This document shows positions 1 to 7,923 of a stretch of DNA of 64,000 nt, one piece after another; position 1 is the first letter of the stretch, and each line of letters begins with the position of its first letter. A program made the translations under genes and the position numbers. The stretch lies in assembly GCF_052068095.1 (NCBI RefSeq), contig NZ_JBQHDG010000001.1:590704-654703 (forward strand). Reading direction: 5' to 3'. The DNA comes from Phytohabitans sp052068095 (GTDB taxonomy: Bacteria; Actinomycetota; Actinomycetes; Mycobacteriales; Micromonosporaceae). The notes under the pieces are model-generated. The model had not been told where the DNA came from and made no database searches. It was given only the letters and a program-made list of their open reading frames with translations.

Positions 1-96
1 GGCGTGGAGTTCGCGCTGGAAGGGCTGCACCTGACCCGTCGCCTCTCCAAGGCGATGACCGACGAGGGCCGCACCTTGTACGGGAGCCGGGAATGA
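1..96 (+). CDS. MoxR/ChlI-type AAA+ ATPase, C-terminal fragment
   Basis: Only the last 31 codons are in the window; the reading frame is open from base 1 and ends at the TGA at 94-96. The tail (GVEFALEGLHLTRRLSKAM, then DEGRTLYGSRE) resembles the C-terminus of the magnesium-chelatase/MoxR-like ATPases that actinobacteria encode just before a VWA-domain gene. Its stop overlaps the next start as ATGA, so the two are translationally coupled. MoxR ATPases and VWA proteins generally form a chaperone-like pair that uses ATP to insert metals or remodel target complexes. The identity is inferred from the tail and the neighbour, because no Walker motif is visible here. Confidence 0.55.
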   Translation, partial: GVEFALEGLHLTRRLSKAMTDEGRTLYGSRE

Positions 97-2048
97 CCCG
101 CCCCAACCGCTACCGGTACGGCGCGTGGCGCGGCGGGCCCGACCCGCTCGCGCCGCCGTACGACGTGCGGGCCGCGGTCGACCAGGTCGGCGCCGAGGTG
201 CTGGCCGGCGGCAGCTTGCGCGAGGCGCTGCGCAACCTGCTCCGCCGCGGTCCCGACGGCGGCCGCGGGCTCGACGACCTGGCCGCCCGGGCCCGGCGGA
301 TGCGCCGCGAGGCGATGCGCCGGGGCAACCTCGACGGCACGGTCACCCGCGCGCAGGCACTGCTCGACCAGGCCCTCGCCGCCGAACGCGAGGAACTGGC
401 CCGCCGCACCGACGACGCGGCCCGGTTCAGCGAGACGCGGCTCGACAGCCTGCCCCGCTCCACCGCCCGCGCGGTCGAGGAGCTGTCCGACTACCAGTGG
501 GCCAGCGAGGAGGCCCGCCGTACGTACCAGCAGATCCTCGACGGGTTGCGCGACGAGGTGCTGGAGCAGCGCTTCGCCGGGCTGCGGGAGGCGCTCGGCA
601 ACCCCGACCCGGCCGCGCAACGCCGGCTGGCCGAGATGCTCGGCGACCTCAACGACCTGCTCGACCGCCACGCCCGGGGCGAGGACACGACGGACACGTT
701 CGCCGAGTTCATGCGGCGGCACGGCGAGTTCTTCCCGGAAAAGCCCGGCTCGGTCGAGGAGCTGATCGACGCGCTGGCCCGCCGGGCCGCAGCCGGCGAG
801 CGGCTCATGCGGTCGCTGTCGCCGCAGCAGCAGGAGGAGCTGTCCCGGCTGATGGCACAGGCACTCGGCAACGCGGGCCTCGCCGACCAGCTGGCCCGCC
901 TGACCGCGAACCTCCGTACGCTCCGCCCCGACCTGGGCTGGGAGCGGCGCGCCCAGGTCCGCGGTCAGCAGGGACTCGGGTACGGCGAGGCGGCCGGCGC
1001 GCTGGCCGAGATCGGCGACCTGGACGAGCTGCTCGACCAGCTGGGCCAGGAGCACCCCGGCGCCACGTTGGACGACATCGACGTGGAGGCGGTGGAGCGG
1101 ATCCTCGGCCGGGGCGCGGCCGGCGACGTGCGGCGGCTCCAGGAGCTGGAGCGCGAGCTGCGCCGGCAGGGCTGGCTCGGCCGCGGCACCGACGGCCTCA
1201 CGCTCAGCCCCAAGGCCCTGCGCCGGCTGGGCGGCACGGCCCTGCGCCGCGTCTTCGCCTCGCTGGAGACCGGCCGCCGCGGCCAGCACGACCTCCGCGA
1301 CGCGGGTGCCGCCGGCGAGACCACCGGCGCGTCCCGCCCCTGGGAGTACGGCGACGAGCAGCCCATCGACGTGGTGCGCACGGTGGCCAACGCGGTCCGC
1401 CGCACCGGCGCCGGCCCGGTCTCGCTCACCGTCGACGACTTCGAGGTGGTGGAGACCGAACGCCGCGCGTCGGCCGCCGTCGCCCTCTGCGTCGACCTGT
1501 CGTACTCGATGGTGGCCGAAGACCGCTGGGGCCCGATGAAGCAGACCGCCCTCGCCCTGTCACACCTCGTCGCGACGAAGTTTCCGCAGGACGCCCTCCA
1601 GATCATCGGCTTCGGCCGCTACGCCATGCGGCTCACCACCGAAGAGCTGGCCTCCGTCGACCCCGACTACGTGCAGGGCACCAACCTCCAGCACGCCCTC
1701 CAACTGGCCGGCCGCCACCTGCGCAAGCACTCCGGTTCCGAGCCGGTGGTGCTGGTGGTGACCGACGGCGAGCCGACGGCACACCTGGAGGAGGACGGCG
1801 AGGCGGTCTTCTTCTGGCCCCCGCTGTCCGAGACCATCCAGGCGACGGTGGCCGAGGTGGACAACCTGACGCGGTACGGCGCCACGCTCAACCTCTTCAT
1901 GCTCGGAGAGGACGAGGGCCTGCGCCGCTTCGTCGACGCGGTGGCCCGCCGCTGCGGCGGCCGCGTCTTCACCCCCGACACCGAAGACCTGGGCAGCTAC
2001 GTGGTCAACGACTACATCCGCGCCCGCCGCGGCCGCGTCTCCCGCTGA
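93..2048 (+). CDS. VWA-domain protein, partner of the MoxR-type ATPase
   Basis: A 651-residue protein. The first ~400 residues are charged, helical and rich in Arg/Glu, with no clear catalytic motif. The C-terminal ~200 residues form a von Willebrand A domain with a MIDAS metal site: DLSYS near residue 468, a conserved Thr in GTNLQHAL near 530 and VVTDGEPT near 557. There is no signal peptide or membrane segment, so it should be cytoplasmic. The start overlaps the stop of the upstream ATPase gene (ATGA), giving a two-gene operon. The arrangement matches ChlI/ChlD-like or MoxR/VWA pairs. The substrate is unknown, and cobalt or magnesium chelation should not be assumed from the fold. Confidence 0.85.
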   Translation: MTRPNRYRYGAWRGGPDPLAPPYDVRAAVDQVGAEVLAGGSLREALRNLLRRGPDGGRGLDDLAARARRMRREAMRRGNLDGTVTRAQALLDQALAAEREELARRTDDAARFSETRLDSLPRSTARAVEELSDYQWASEEARRTYQQILDGLRDEVLEQRFAGLREALGNPDPAAQRRLAEMLGDLNDLLDRHARGEDTTDTFAEFMRRHGEFFPEKPGSVEELIDALARRAAAGERLMRSLSPQQQEELSRLMAQALGNAGLADQLARLTANLRTLRPDLGWERRAQVRGQQGLGYGEAAGALAEIGDLDELLDQLGQEHPGATLDDIDVEAVERILGRGAAGDVRRLQELERELRRQGWLGRGTDGLTLSPKALRRLGGTALRRVFASLETGRRGQHDLRDAGAAGETTGASRPWEYGDEQPIDVVRTVANAVRRTGAGPVSLTVDDFEVVETERRASAAVALCVDLSYSMVAEDRWGPMKQTALALSHLVATKFPQDALQIIGFGRYAMRLTTEELASVDPDYVQGTNLQHALQLAGRHLRKHSGSEPVVLVVTDGEPTAHLEEDGEAVFFWPPLSETIQATVAEVDNLTRYGATLNLFMLGEDEGLRRFVDAVARRCGGRVFTPDTEDLGSYVVNDYIRARRGRVSR

Positions 2049-2190
2049 CGCCTTGCTCGGTGCCGGACCTGTCGAGTTTGCTGGCACCAACGCGTCTACC
2101 GCCGCCCGGGGCGGTCCGCCGAGTGGGCAATGTCGGGGAGTTGCACGTCGAGGGCGACCGGACCAGGCCCTGCGCGCCGGCTAGACGAAT

Positions 2191-2302
2191 GTGCGCGTGG
2201 ATCCCTTTGCTCTGCTTCCCTATGGTGAGCACCCACCCTTGGCGCGGGTTGAACCGTCAGGCCGCTTCCTATGGGGAAGCAGAGCAAAGGATCCCCGCAC
2301 AC
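2191..2302. repeat. Long inverted repeat forming a large hairpin
   Basis: Two arms face each other across ~53 bp. The left arm (2199-2220) reads GGATCC, one extra C, then TTTGCTCTGCTTCCC. The right arm (2274-2294) is the complement without the extra C. Similarity continues outward through G/T-rich flanks to about 2191 and 2302. It lies downstream of the VWA gene and is separate from the TIR-bounded element that starts at 2328. It could be a small non-autonomous mobile repeat or a bulky terminator; no T-run follows the arms. The rest of 2049-2327 shows no gene. Confidence 0.7.
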
Positions 2303-2327
2303 ACCACCCAACCGGCCGGCGACGGGT

Positions 2328-2735
2328 CTAGAGACCTTTCGGAGTCAGGGTTCGCGGCCCGGCCACAACGCACGATCAAATTCAAGGCAGAACTTTTCCC
2401 AGGTCCGCGTCAGCGGTAGACCGTATGCTCCCGCGGGCACCGCTCCCGGCCGGCGGCTCGCAGAGCGCCCTAACTCTCCAAGATCTCGCACCGGACACCG
2501 TTCACGCCACCGCGGCGGTTACTCGCGGTGACAGCGCCTCTGTCCGGTCTGTTGCCCGTCGCTTCGGCACGGGGCATTGGGGACAACGAACCACGCGCGG
2601 GGTGAGCGTGACCAGCGGCGGACGGGTGAGGCCGCGGGAGCAGCGGTCTGGACCACGACGGACATCGCGGTAGCCCAAATCTGCCTTTGAATCGAACCCG
2701 AGACCGCGGCGCCCCTGACTCCGAAAGGTCTCTAG
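2328..2735 (-). mobile_element. E1: MITE-like composite repeat with perfect 23-bp TIRs
   Basis: Perfect 23-bp inverted repeats at 2328-2350 and 2713-2735 begin and end with CTAG. Read inward from CTAG, the ends are AGACCTTTCGG and its complement, so the element can be read as 2332-2731 flanked by a 4-bp CTAG duplication. Inside are a partial module B (minus orientation, ~2394-2466), a linker with a DnaA-box-like nonamer with one mismatch (2578-2586), and module A (minus, 2608-2682). There is no transposase ORF, so it is non-autonomous. The right CTAG supplies the TAG stop of the K+ channel gene. It lies between convergent genes. Confidence 0.8.
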
Positions 2736-3763
2736 GCGCTGTCGCGGGTCAACGTGGACTCGACGGGGACGGCGGCGTCGTCCCGGATGTAGACCAGCAT
2801 GTCGCCAGTCTCGATCATGGCGCATTCGGGGGAGGCGAGGGACAGCACGCGGCCGTGGCGGACCAGGGCGATGACCAGCTCGCTCACCTTGCGGGGCGAC
2901 TTGCCCACCTCGGCGCGGTCGGCCGAGCGGAGGGCGAGAGCCATGCCGCGGCCGGGCGTCAGCAGGTCTTCCACCACGTCGATGAGCGGCGGCGCCGACG
3001 TCGAGAGGCCGAGCAGGCGGCCGGCCGTCGCGGAGGAGACGATCACCTGGTGGGCGCCGCTCTGCTTGAGCAGCGGGGCGTTTTCCGCCTCGCGGGCGGC
3101 GGCGATGATGCGTACCTTGCCGGCGGTCATCTGGCGCGCGGTGAGCGTGACGAGGACGTTGGCCTCGTCGGTGTCGGTCGCGATGATGACTGCCTTGGCG
3201 TCCTTGACATGCGCCTCGGCCAGGAGGGACGAGCGGGTGGCCGAGCCCTCCAGCGCGACGAGCCCGTCGGCGGTGGCCTGGCGTACGGCCGCGCGGTCGG
3301 ACTCCACCACGACGATGCGCTTGCCGTCGAAGCCGTTTTCGCGCAGCGCCGCCACGGCACTGCGTCCCTTCGTCCCGTAGCCGCAGACGATCACGTGGTC
3401 CTTCAAGAGTTTTCTCCACCGCGTAAGGCGAGCGTTCGTGCGGTACTGCTCGGTCAGCACCTCAAGTGTCGTGCCGACCAGGATGATCAGGAAGAGCACC
3501 CGCGCCGGCGTGATCACGATGACGTTGATCAGCCGGGCGCTTTCCGAGGTCGGGGTGATGTCGCCGTAGCCCGTCGTAGACAGCGACACGACCGCGTAGT
3601 AGAAGCAGTCGAGCAGCGTGAGCCCGTCGTCGTTGACGTCGCGGTAGCCGTCGCGGTCGGCGTAGACCACGCAGACGATGCCCAATACCAGGGCGACCGC
3701 CGCGACGAGGCGCGAGCTGAGGGCTCGCAATGGTCCCCGGGGCGGGGAAGGTAGGTGGATCAC
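2732..3763 (-). CDS. Two-TM potassium channel with RCK/TrkA-N domain
   Basis: A 343-residue membrane protein. One transmembrane helix (about residues 16-34) is followed by a pore loop with the K+ selectivity signature TTGYGD near residue 65, then a second helix (about 80-102). A cytosolic RCK/TrkA-N domain begins at VIVCGYGTKG near residue 125, a Rossmann-type nucleotide-binding loop, and a TrkA-C-like segment ends the protein. This is the MthK/Kch-like layout of ligand-gated potassium channels. The start is GTG at 3763 with a weak ribosome site. The TAG stop lies inside the CTAG end of repeat element E1, so the extreme C-terminus may have been set by that insertion. Confidence 0.9.
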   Translation of the reverse strand: MIHLPSPPRGPLRALSSRLVAAVALVLGIVCVVYADRDGYRDVNDDGLTLLDCFYYAVVSLSTTGYGDITPTSESARLINVIVITPARVLFLIILVGTTLEVLTEQYRTNARLTRWRKLLKDHVIVCGYGTKGRSAVAALRENGFDGKRIVVVESDRAAVRQATADGLVALEGSATRSSLLAEAHVKDAKAVIIATDTDEANVLVTLTARQMTAGKVRIIAAAREAENAPLLKQSGAHQVIVSSATAGRLLGLSTSAPPLIDVVEDLLTPGRGMALALRSADRAEVGKSPRKVSELVIALVRHGRVLSLASPECAMIETGDMLVYIRDDAAVPVESTLTRDSA

Positions 3764-3849
3764 GACAGATCTCGGGCCGGCACGCCTACACGATAGATCA
3801 GCCGTCGGGGACCCGCGTTGATCGAGGTGGAAATGGGTACGAAGGCGGC

Positions 3850-4242
3850 ATGGAGCATTTCACGATCGCGACCGTCGCCGAGCAGAACCCGGACTTTCGG
3901 CGGGTGCTCTGGACCGGGCAACACGCGCAGCTAGTGATCATGACGATCCCGCCGGACGGTGAGATCGGCGAGGAGGTCCACCCGGACACCGACCAGATCC
4001 TCACGTTCGTCAGCGGCGTGGGCGAGGCCAAGGTCGGCGGTAAGACGCGGAAGGTGGCCCAGGGCGACCTCGTGGCGGTGCCGGCCGGCACCAAGCACAA
4101 CTTCGTCAACACCGGCCCCAACCCGCTGGTGCTCTACACCGTGTACGGGCCGCCCGAGCACGCCGACGGCGCGGTACACAAGACGAAGGAAGAGGCGGAC
4201 AAGGCGGAGGAGTCGGGCGCCGACGAGCCGCCCGGCAAGTAG
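3850..4242 (+). CDS. Cupin-domain protein
   Basis: A 130-residue single-domain cupin. The metal-site region includes GEIGEEVHPDTDQILTFVSG (a variant of cupin motif 1, with Glu and His) and a motif 2 with PAGTKHNFVN. The C-terminal ~25 residues are acidic and Lys-rich and probably disordered. ATG at 3850 was chosen over an upstream in-frame ATG because it is preceded by GAAGGCGG and begins at the family's usual N-terminus. It faces the next gene, with stops only 5 bp apart. The small-molecule substrate is unknown. Confidence 0.85.
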   Translation: MEHFTIATVAEQNPDFRRVLWTGQHAQLVIMTIPPDGEIGEEVHPDTDQILTFVSGVGEAKVGGKTRKVAQGDLVAVPAGTKHNFVNTGPNPLVLYTVYGPPEHADGAVHKTKEEADKAEESGADEPPGK

Positions 4243-4247
4243 CTTCT

Positions 4248-4697
4248 TCAGTCGGTCTTGAGATCGCGGCGTGCCGCCTGGATCAGCTTGCGGCGCGCGG
4301 CGGCCACCGTGTCCAGCAGTGCGGGGTGATCGGCGAGCTGGCCGTCACGCAGCTCGCGATGCTTGATCAGTAGGTCGACGCCGGCCGCGCCGACCGACTC
4401 CGACGCGAATAGACGCAGGCGCGTGAGGCTGGTGCGCAGCTCGCCGAACGCGGTCTGCACGATGTCCTCCAGGCGCGCCGCGGCCGTCGGGTCGGGCGGC
4501 TGCGGGCCCAGCTCGAAGCGGTCGCGGGCCGCGTCCGAGCTGCGCCAACTCGCCTCCAGCAGGGCGACGAGCGTGTCCGACAGCGCCTCACGCGACCAGC
4601 TCGTGCGGTCGCGGTTGCGGGTCAGGATCGCGGTGACGATGATATTCGCGCCGCTGATGAACGCGGCTGTGAAGGCCGCCCACTCGCCGACACCCAT
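4248..4697 (-). CDS. Small membrane-anchored protein of unknown function
   Basis: About 149 residues from the ATG at 4697 (MGVGEWAAF); an in-frame ATG 54 bp upstream would add a less plausible tail. One hydrophobic segment near the N-terminus (AAFTAAFISGANIIVTAIL) is followed by a long, charged, mostly helical region with many Arg and Ala residues, which may form a coiled coil in the cytoplasm. No catalytic motif is recognised. It converges with the cupin gene and is divergent from the kinase/radical SAM/HD operon, sharing the 4698-4825 gap with it, but no functional link can be shown. Confidence 0.7.
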   Translation of the reverse strand: MGVGEWAAFTAAFISGANIIVTAILTRNRDRTSWSREALSDTLVALLEASWRSSDAARDRFELGPQPPDPTAAARLEDIVQTAFGELRTSLTRLRLFASESVGAAGVDLLIKHRELRDGQLADHPALLDTVAAARRKLIQAARRDLKTD

Positions 4698-4825
4698 TGT
4701 TGGTGATCCCTCCCCGTACGCCGATCCGCAGAGTAGCGAAGCGGACGCCACGCCGGTAGACCAGACAATCTGGGCGCGGCTAGCATCGGCCGTGACCCCT
4801 CGTTTCTTTGTCGTCTGGAGACTTC

Positions 4826-6757
4826 GTGCCGCCCCGGCTGACCGTGATCGGCAAGCATTCCGAACTGACGGCCGGCGATGTCCGGCGCCTCGTCCACCTC
4901 GTGGTGGGTGACCAGCCGAAGGCTGATTCGAGAGCGGGCGCGACGATCGACGTACGCGTGCTGCAAGGCGGTTACAGCGGCCTCCTGGTCGCCCTCGTGT
5001 ACGCGCCGCGGCGTGGCCTGTTCATTCTGAAAGGCGGCCCGACCGGCGAGATTCAGCTGGAGCACGAAAACCGCGCGGCATTTCTCGGCTCCGCGGACGA
5101 ATGGCTCGTGACCAACCAGCTCGACGGCATTTACGGCCCGGTCGACGTGGAAATCCGCGACCAGTCGGAGAGCTGGAGCGCGATGGCGTACCGCTATATC
5201 GGCAGCCGCACCTACCGCGAGCTGGCCGACTACAGCGAGTTCGGCGGCTTTCTCCAGTCGTTCGTGCGCATGCCGCCGGTCGAGGGCGCGCCGCCGGAGC
5301 GCACGGTGCGCGCCTGCCTGTACAAGGTGGCCAGCCTGCTGGTGCGCAACGCCGACCTCCAGAACGAGGAGGAGGGGCGGGCGCTCGGCGACTACCTGCC
5401 GGACGTCGACTGGGAGCGGGACATCAACGCCAGCCTCACCACGGCCGCCGCCCTGTGGTCGGACATCGAAGACCTGCGCGACTTCCGCGCCTGGTACACC
5501 GAGGCGGCCGCGGCGGTGCGGGTGGCGCCGGTGGCCGACCGGCGGCTCATCCACGGCGACGCCCACCTGGCCAACATCCTGGTCAACAGCGTGCGCGCGG
5601 AGGTCGACCTGATCGACTTCGGCAAGGGGCGGCAGGCGCACGTCTTCGAAGACCTGGCCCGCTTCGAGGTCGACCTGATCCTGCACACCACGCCCCGGCA
5701 CGCGCACAGCGGCGCGCTCGTGCAGGACGAGCTGCTGGAGACCGTCAACCTCGTCGGCGACGACGACTTCGCGCTCCGTGACTCGCCCGACGAGCCGCGC
5801 CACCGCCGGTGCCTGCGGATGTGGCGGCAGGAGCTGTGCGCGGTGCTGCGCGGCACGTCGCTGCCCGGCGCCGCGATGATGTACCGCTGGTTCCTACTCA
5901 GCGAGTGCCTCAAGCGGATCCGCTGGGTGACCAACAACGGCCCCGTCGCCGCCGGCGTCGACATGCTCTCGGTGCTCCGGATGATTACCGCGTTGCGCCG
6001 CATGCTTGACGGACATCGCTACGCTCCGGAGGCAGTGATATCGACCACCGCCGAAGCGTTGACACTGCTGCGGTGCACCGCGGCGTACGTGCCGATGCAC
6101 GGCCACGAGCTGTTGACGAACGAGAAGCGCAACCGCGTCAAAGAGGCCGCGCTGCACGCCTCCGCCGCCCGGGGCGCGTCCGTCCGGATCACCGCCGAGA
6201 CCGGATACTCGTACCTGGCGACGCGCGGTGTGTTCAACTCCCGGATCCTGCGCCTGCTCGCGGCGGGCGCCAGCCTCCAGATGGTCATCTGCAACCCGTA
6301 CTTCCTGGAGGCGTACGGGATCTCCGCCAGCTACGACCCGGACGGGCGGCGGCTCGGCGCGGTGGTCCCCGACGGGCTGGAGCTGCACGCCGACCTGGCT
6401 CGCAAGTTCGAGGCGAGCCTGCGCGGCTACGAGATCCTCCGGGAGGAGTACAAGAGCCTGGTGGAGGTCAGGCTCGCACGGTTCGGCATCGGCGCCACGG
6501 TGCTGCTGACCGAGCAGGCGTCTTTCTTCGAGCCGTACTTCCACGCCTCGCGCAACCGTCGCGAAAGGGTGCTGTTCGACACGTTCGAGCTCCAGTTCGA
6601 GCCGGGTGGCCTGCACATGAAGCGGCTCCTCGAAGAGACGTTCTCGTTCCACTGGAACAACGCGGACGCGGTCACCGACGTGAGCCAGTTGGAGGAGCGA
6701 TGCAGGAGGGCGCGCACGGCGGTCTTCGACGCGTGGCAGGAGACGAGCAGCAGTTGA
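4826..6757 (+). CDS. APH-fold phosphotransferase fused to a C-terminal sensor-like domain
   Basis: About 643 residues. GTG at 4826 is preferred because GGAG ends 5 bp upstream; the TTG at 4808 is the alternative. Residues ~1-400 look like an aminoglycoside-phosphotransferase/choline-kinase fold, with a Brenner-type catalytic motif RLIHGDAHLANILV near residue 243 and a DFG-like metal motif LIDFGKG near 263. Residues ~410-640 form a separate alpha/beta domain (VRITAETGYSYL, LQMVICNPYF, FEPGGLHMKRLLEETFSFHW) whose pattern recalls inactive PLD-like sensor domains; this is a tentative reading. It may belong to the ternary-complex-associated (TCAD) proteins of conflict systems. It overlaps the radical SAM gene, so the two are co-expressed. 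Confidence 0.65.
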   Translation: MPPRLTVIGKHSELTAGDVRRLVHLVVGDQPKADSRAGATIDVRVLQGGYSGLLVALVYAPRRGLFILKGGPTGEIQLEHENRAAFLGSADEWLVTNQLDGIYGPVDVEIRDQSESWSAMAYRYIGSRTYRELADYSEFGGFLQSFVRMPPVEGAPPERTVRACLYKVASLLVRNADLQNEEEGRALGDYLPDVDWERDINASLTTAAALWSDIEDLRDFRAWYTEAAAAVRVAPVADRRLIHGDAHLANILVNSVRAEVDLIDFGKGRQAHVFEDLARFEVDLILHTTPRHAHSGALVQDELLETVNLVGDDDFALRDSPDEPRHRRCLRMWRQELCAVLRGTSLPGAAMMYRWFLLSECLKRIRWVTNNGPVAAGVDMLSVLRMITALRRMLDGHRYAPEAVISTTAEALTLLRCTAAYVPMHGHELLTNEKRNRVKEAALHASAARGASVRITAETGYSYLATRGVFNSRILRLLAAGASLQMVICNPYFLEAYGISASYDPDGRRLGAVVPDGLELHADLARKFEASLRGYEILREEYKSLVEVRLARFGIGATVLLTEQASFFEPYFHASRNRRERVLFDTFELQFEPGGLHMKRLLEETFSFHWNNADAVTDVSQLEERCRRARTAVFDAWQETSSS

Positions 6758-7923
6758 TCCGGGCCGCCGTCCCGCTGGTGGCCGAGCACGACTCGTGGAT
6801 CACAGTGGACCCGATCGTCGGCTGCCCGGCCGACTGCGCCTACTGCTACCTCGGCCCGCTCGGCTTGCGGGCCACCCGCCCCGCGCTGCGGGCCACGCCG
6901 GAGGCGGTGGTCGCGGCCGTCGAGGAGCACCTGTACGGGCGGCGGGCCCGGGTGATCGACCCAGCGCACGACCAGACGCCGCTCTGCGTGGGCAACTACA
7001 CCGACATGGTGCTCACCCGCCCCAACCGCGAGGCGCTGGTGCGCATCGTCGAGCTGCTGGCCGAGCGCATCCCGCGCCGCCCGGTGGTCGTGGTGACGAA
7101 GGGGCGGCTCGACCAGGAGCTGCTCAACGCGCTCGACGGGCCGGGCTTCCCGATCTTCTGGTTTCTCAGCCAGTCCATGGGGCGGCTCACCGGCCTGCCG
7201 CTGGAGCGCGGCCCGATCGCCGATCTGGACACCACGCTCGAAAACGCCCGCCTCGTGTCCCGCACCGCCCACCAGAAGGCCGTGCACTTCTGGCGGCCGT
7301 TCGTGGCCGAGCTGCGGCCGAGCCGCGGCGACCTGGAAAAGCTGGTCGGGCGGCTGGCCTCCTCGGGCCTGTCCTGCTCCGTCGTGGTCGGGCTGACCCG
7401 GGGCCCCGGGGTACCGCTGGCGGACGAGCGCCTCGTCACGCTGCTCGACCGGTCGATGGCGGCGCCGGCGGAGCAGTGGGAGGTCTTCGACGACGAAGGC
7501 TGGGCGGAGGCCCGGGACGCCGCGGCGGCGGTCGGATACCCCTTGTACCGCAACACGTCCTGCGCGCTGGCGCTCCTCAGTGGACAGCCGGAGGCGCTGG
7601 GCACGTGGCGGCTGCCGTACGCCGAGCACCGCTGCCTGCCGGCCGCCTGCCCGCTCGGTCAGCGGGGGCGCTGCGCGGTCGCCGCGGCCGGGGAGTGGAC
7701 GGATGGTGCGACCCTGGCTGCCAAGGTGGCCACCTTCCTGAGTCTCGACGCAGGATTGGTATCGGTCACCCGGGGGGAACTGGTGATCGGTGACATGATC
7801 GACGAGTTTGACTACAATACACTGTTGCACGGCTACGGCCGGCATTTGGCGATTCGAGCCCAGGGTGTGCGCAGGCAAAAGGCGTGGCTGGGGTCGTTTA
7901 CCGGAGGGGGGCGCGCGGCGTGA
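6700..7923 (+). CDS. Radical SAM protein, SPL-like
   Basis: Up to 407 residues. The [4Fe-4S]-binding motif is CPADCAYC (Cx3Cx2C; Cys42, 46 and 49 from this start), within VGCPADCAYCYLGPLG. Downstream strands (VGNYTDMVLTRP, PVVVVTKGRLDQEL) fit a radical SAM TIM barrel resembling spore-photoproduct-lyase-like proteins. The C-terminal region has further cysteines (HRCLPAACPLGQRGRC) that could bind another cluster or zinc. ATG at 6700 follows GGAGGAG but overlaps the previous gene by 58 bp; TTG at 6754, a 4-bp overlap, is an equally possible start. It also overlaps the HD gene. The substrate is unknown. Confidence 0.8.
   Translation: MQEGAHGGLRRVAGDEQQLIRAAVPLVAEHDSWITVDPIVGCPADCAYCYLGPLGLRATRPALRATPEAVVAAVEEHLYGRRARVIDPAHDQTPLCVGNYTDMVLTRPNREALVRIVELLAERIPRRPVVVVTKGRLDQELLNALDGPGFPIFWFLSQSMGRLTGLPLERGPIADLDTTLENARLVSRTAHQKAVHFWRPFVAELRPSRGDLEKLVGRLASSGLSCSVVVGLTRGPGVPLADERLVTLLDRSMAAPAEQWEVFDDEGWAEARDAAAAVGYPLYRNTSCALALLSGQPEALGTWRLPYAEHRCLPAACPLGQRGRCAVAAAGEWTDGATLAAKVATFLSLDAGLVSVTRGELVIGDMIDEFDYNTLLHGYGRHLAIRAQGVRRQKAWLGSFTGGGRAA

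Noticed and set aside
125..2419. A 764-residue Arg/Pro/Ala-rich open frame overlapping the VWA gene
   Set aside because: It is an out-of-frame GC shadow; the VWA frame has domain motifs and correct third-position GC.
2271..2531. Small ORFs starting MGKQSKG in the repeat region
   Set aside because: They run through the long inverted repeat and E1; both strands give similar short frames, as expected from a palindrome, not a gene.
2328..2735. Composite repeats as a CRISPR array
   Set aside because: Copies are far apart, 200-600 bp long and have no regular spacers.
2687..3754. Long plus-strand frame opposite the K+ channel gene
   Set aside because: It is antisense to a clear channel with pore and RCK motifs and has no domain of its own.
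4808..4825. TTG at 4808 as the start of the APH-fold protein
   Set aside because: The GTG at 4826 has a GGAG site at proper distance; TTG 4808 has none.
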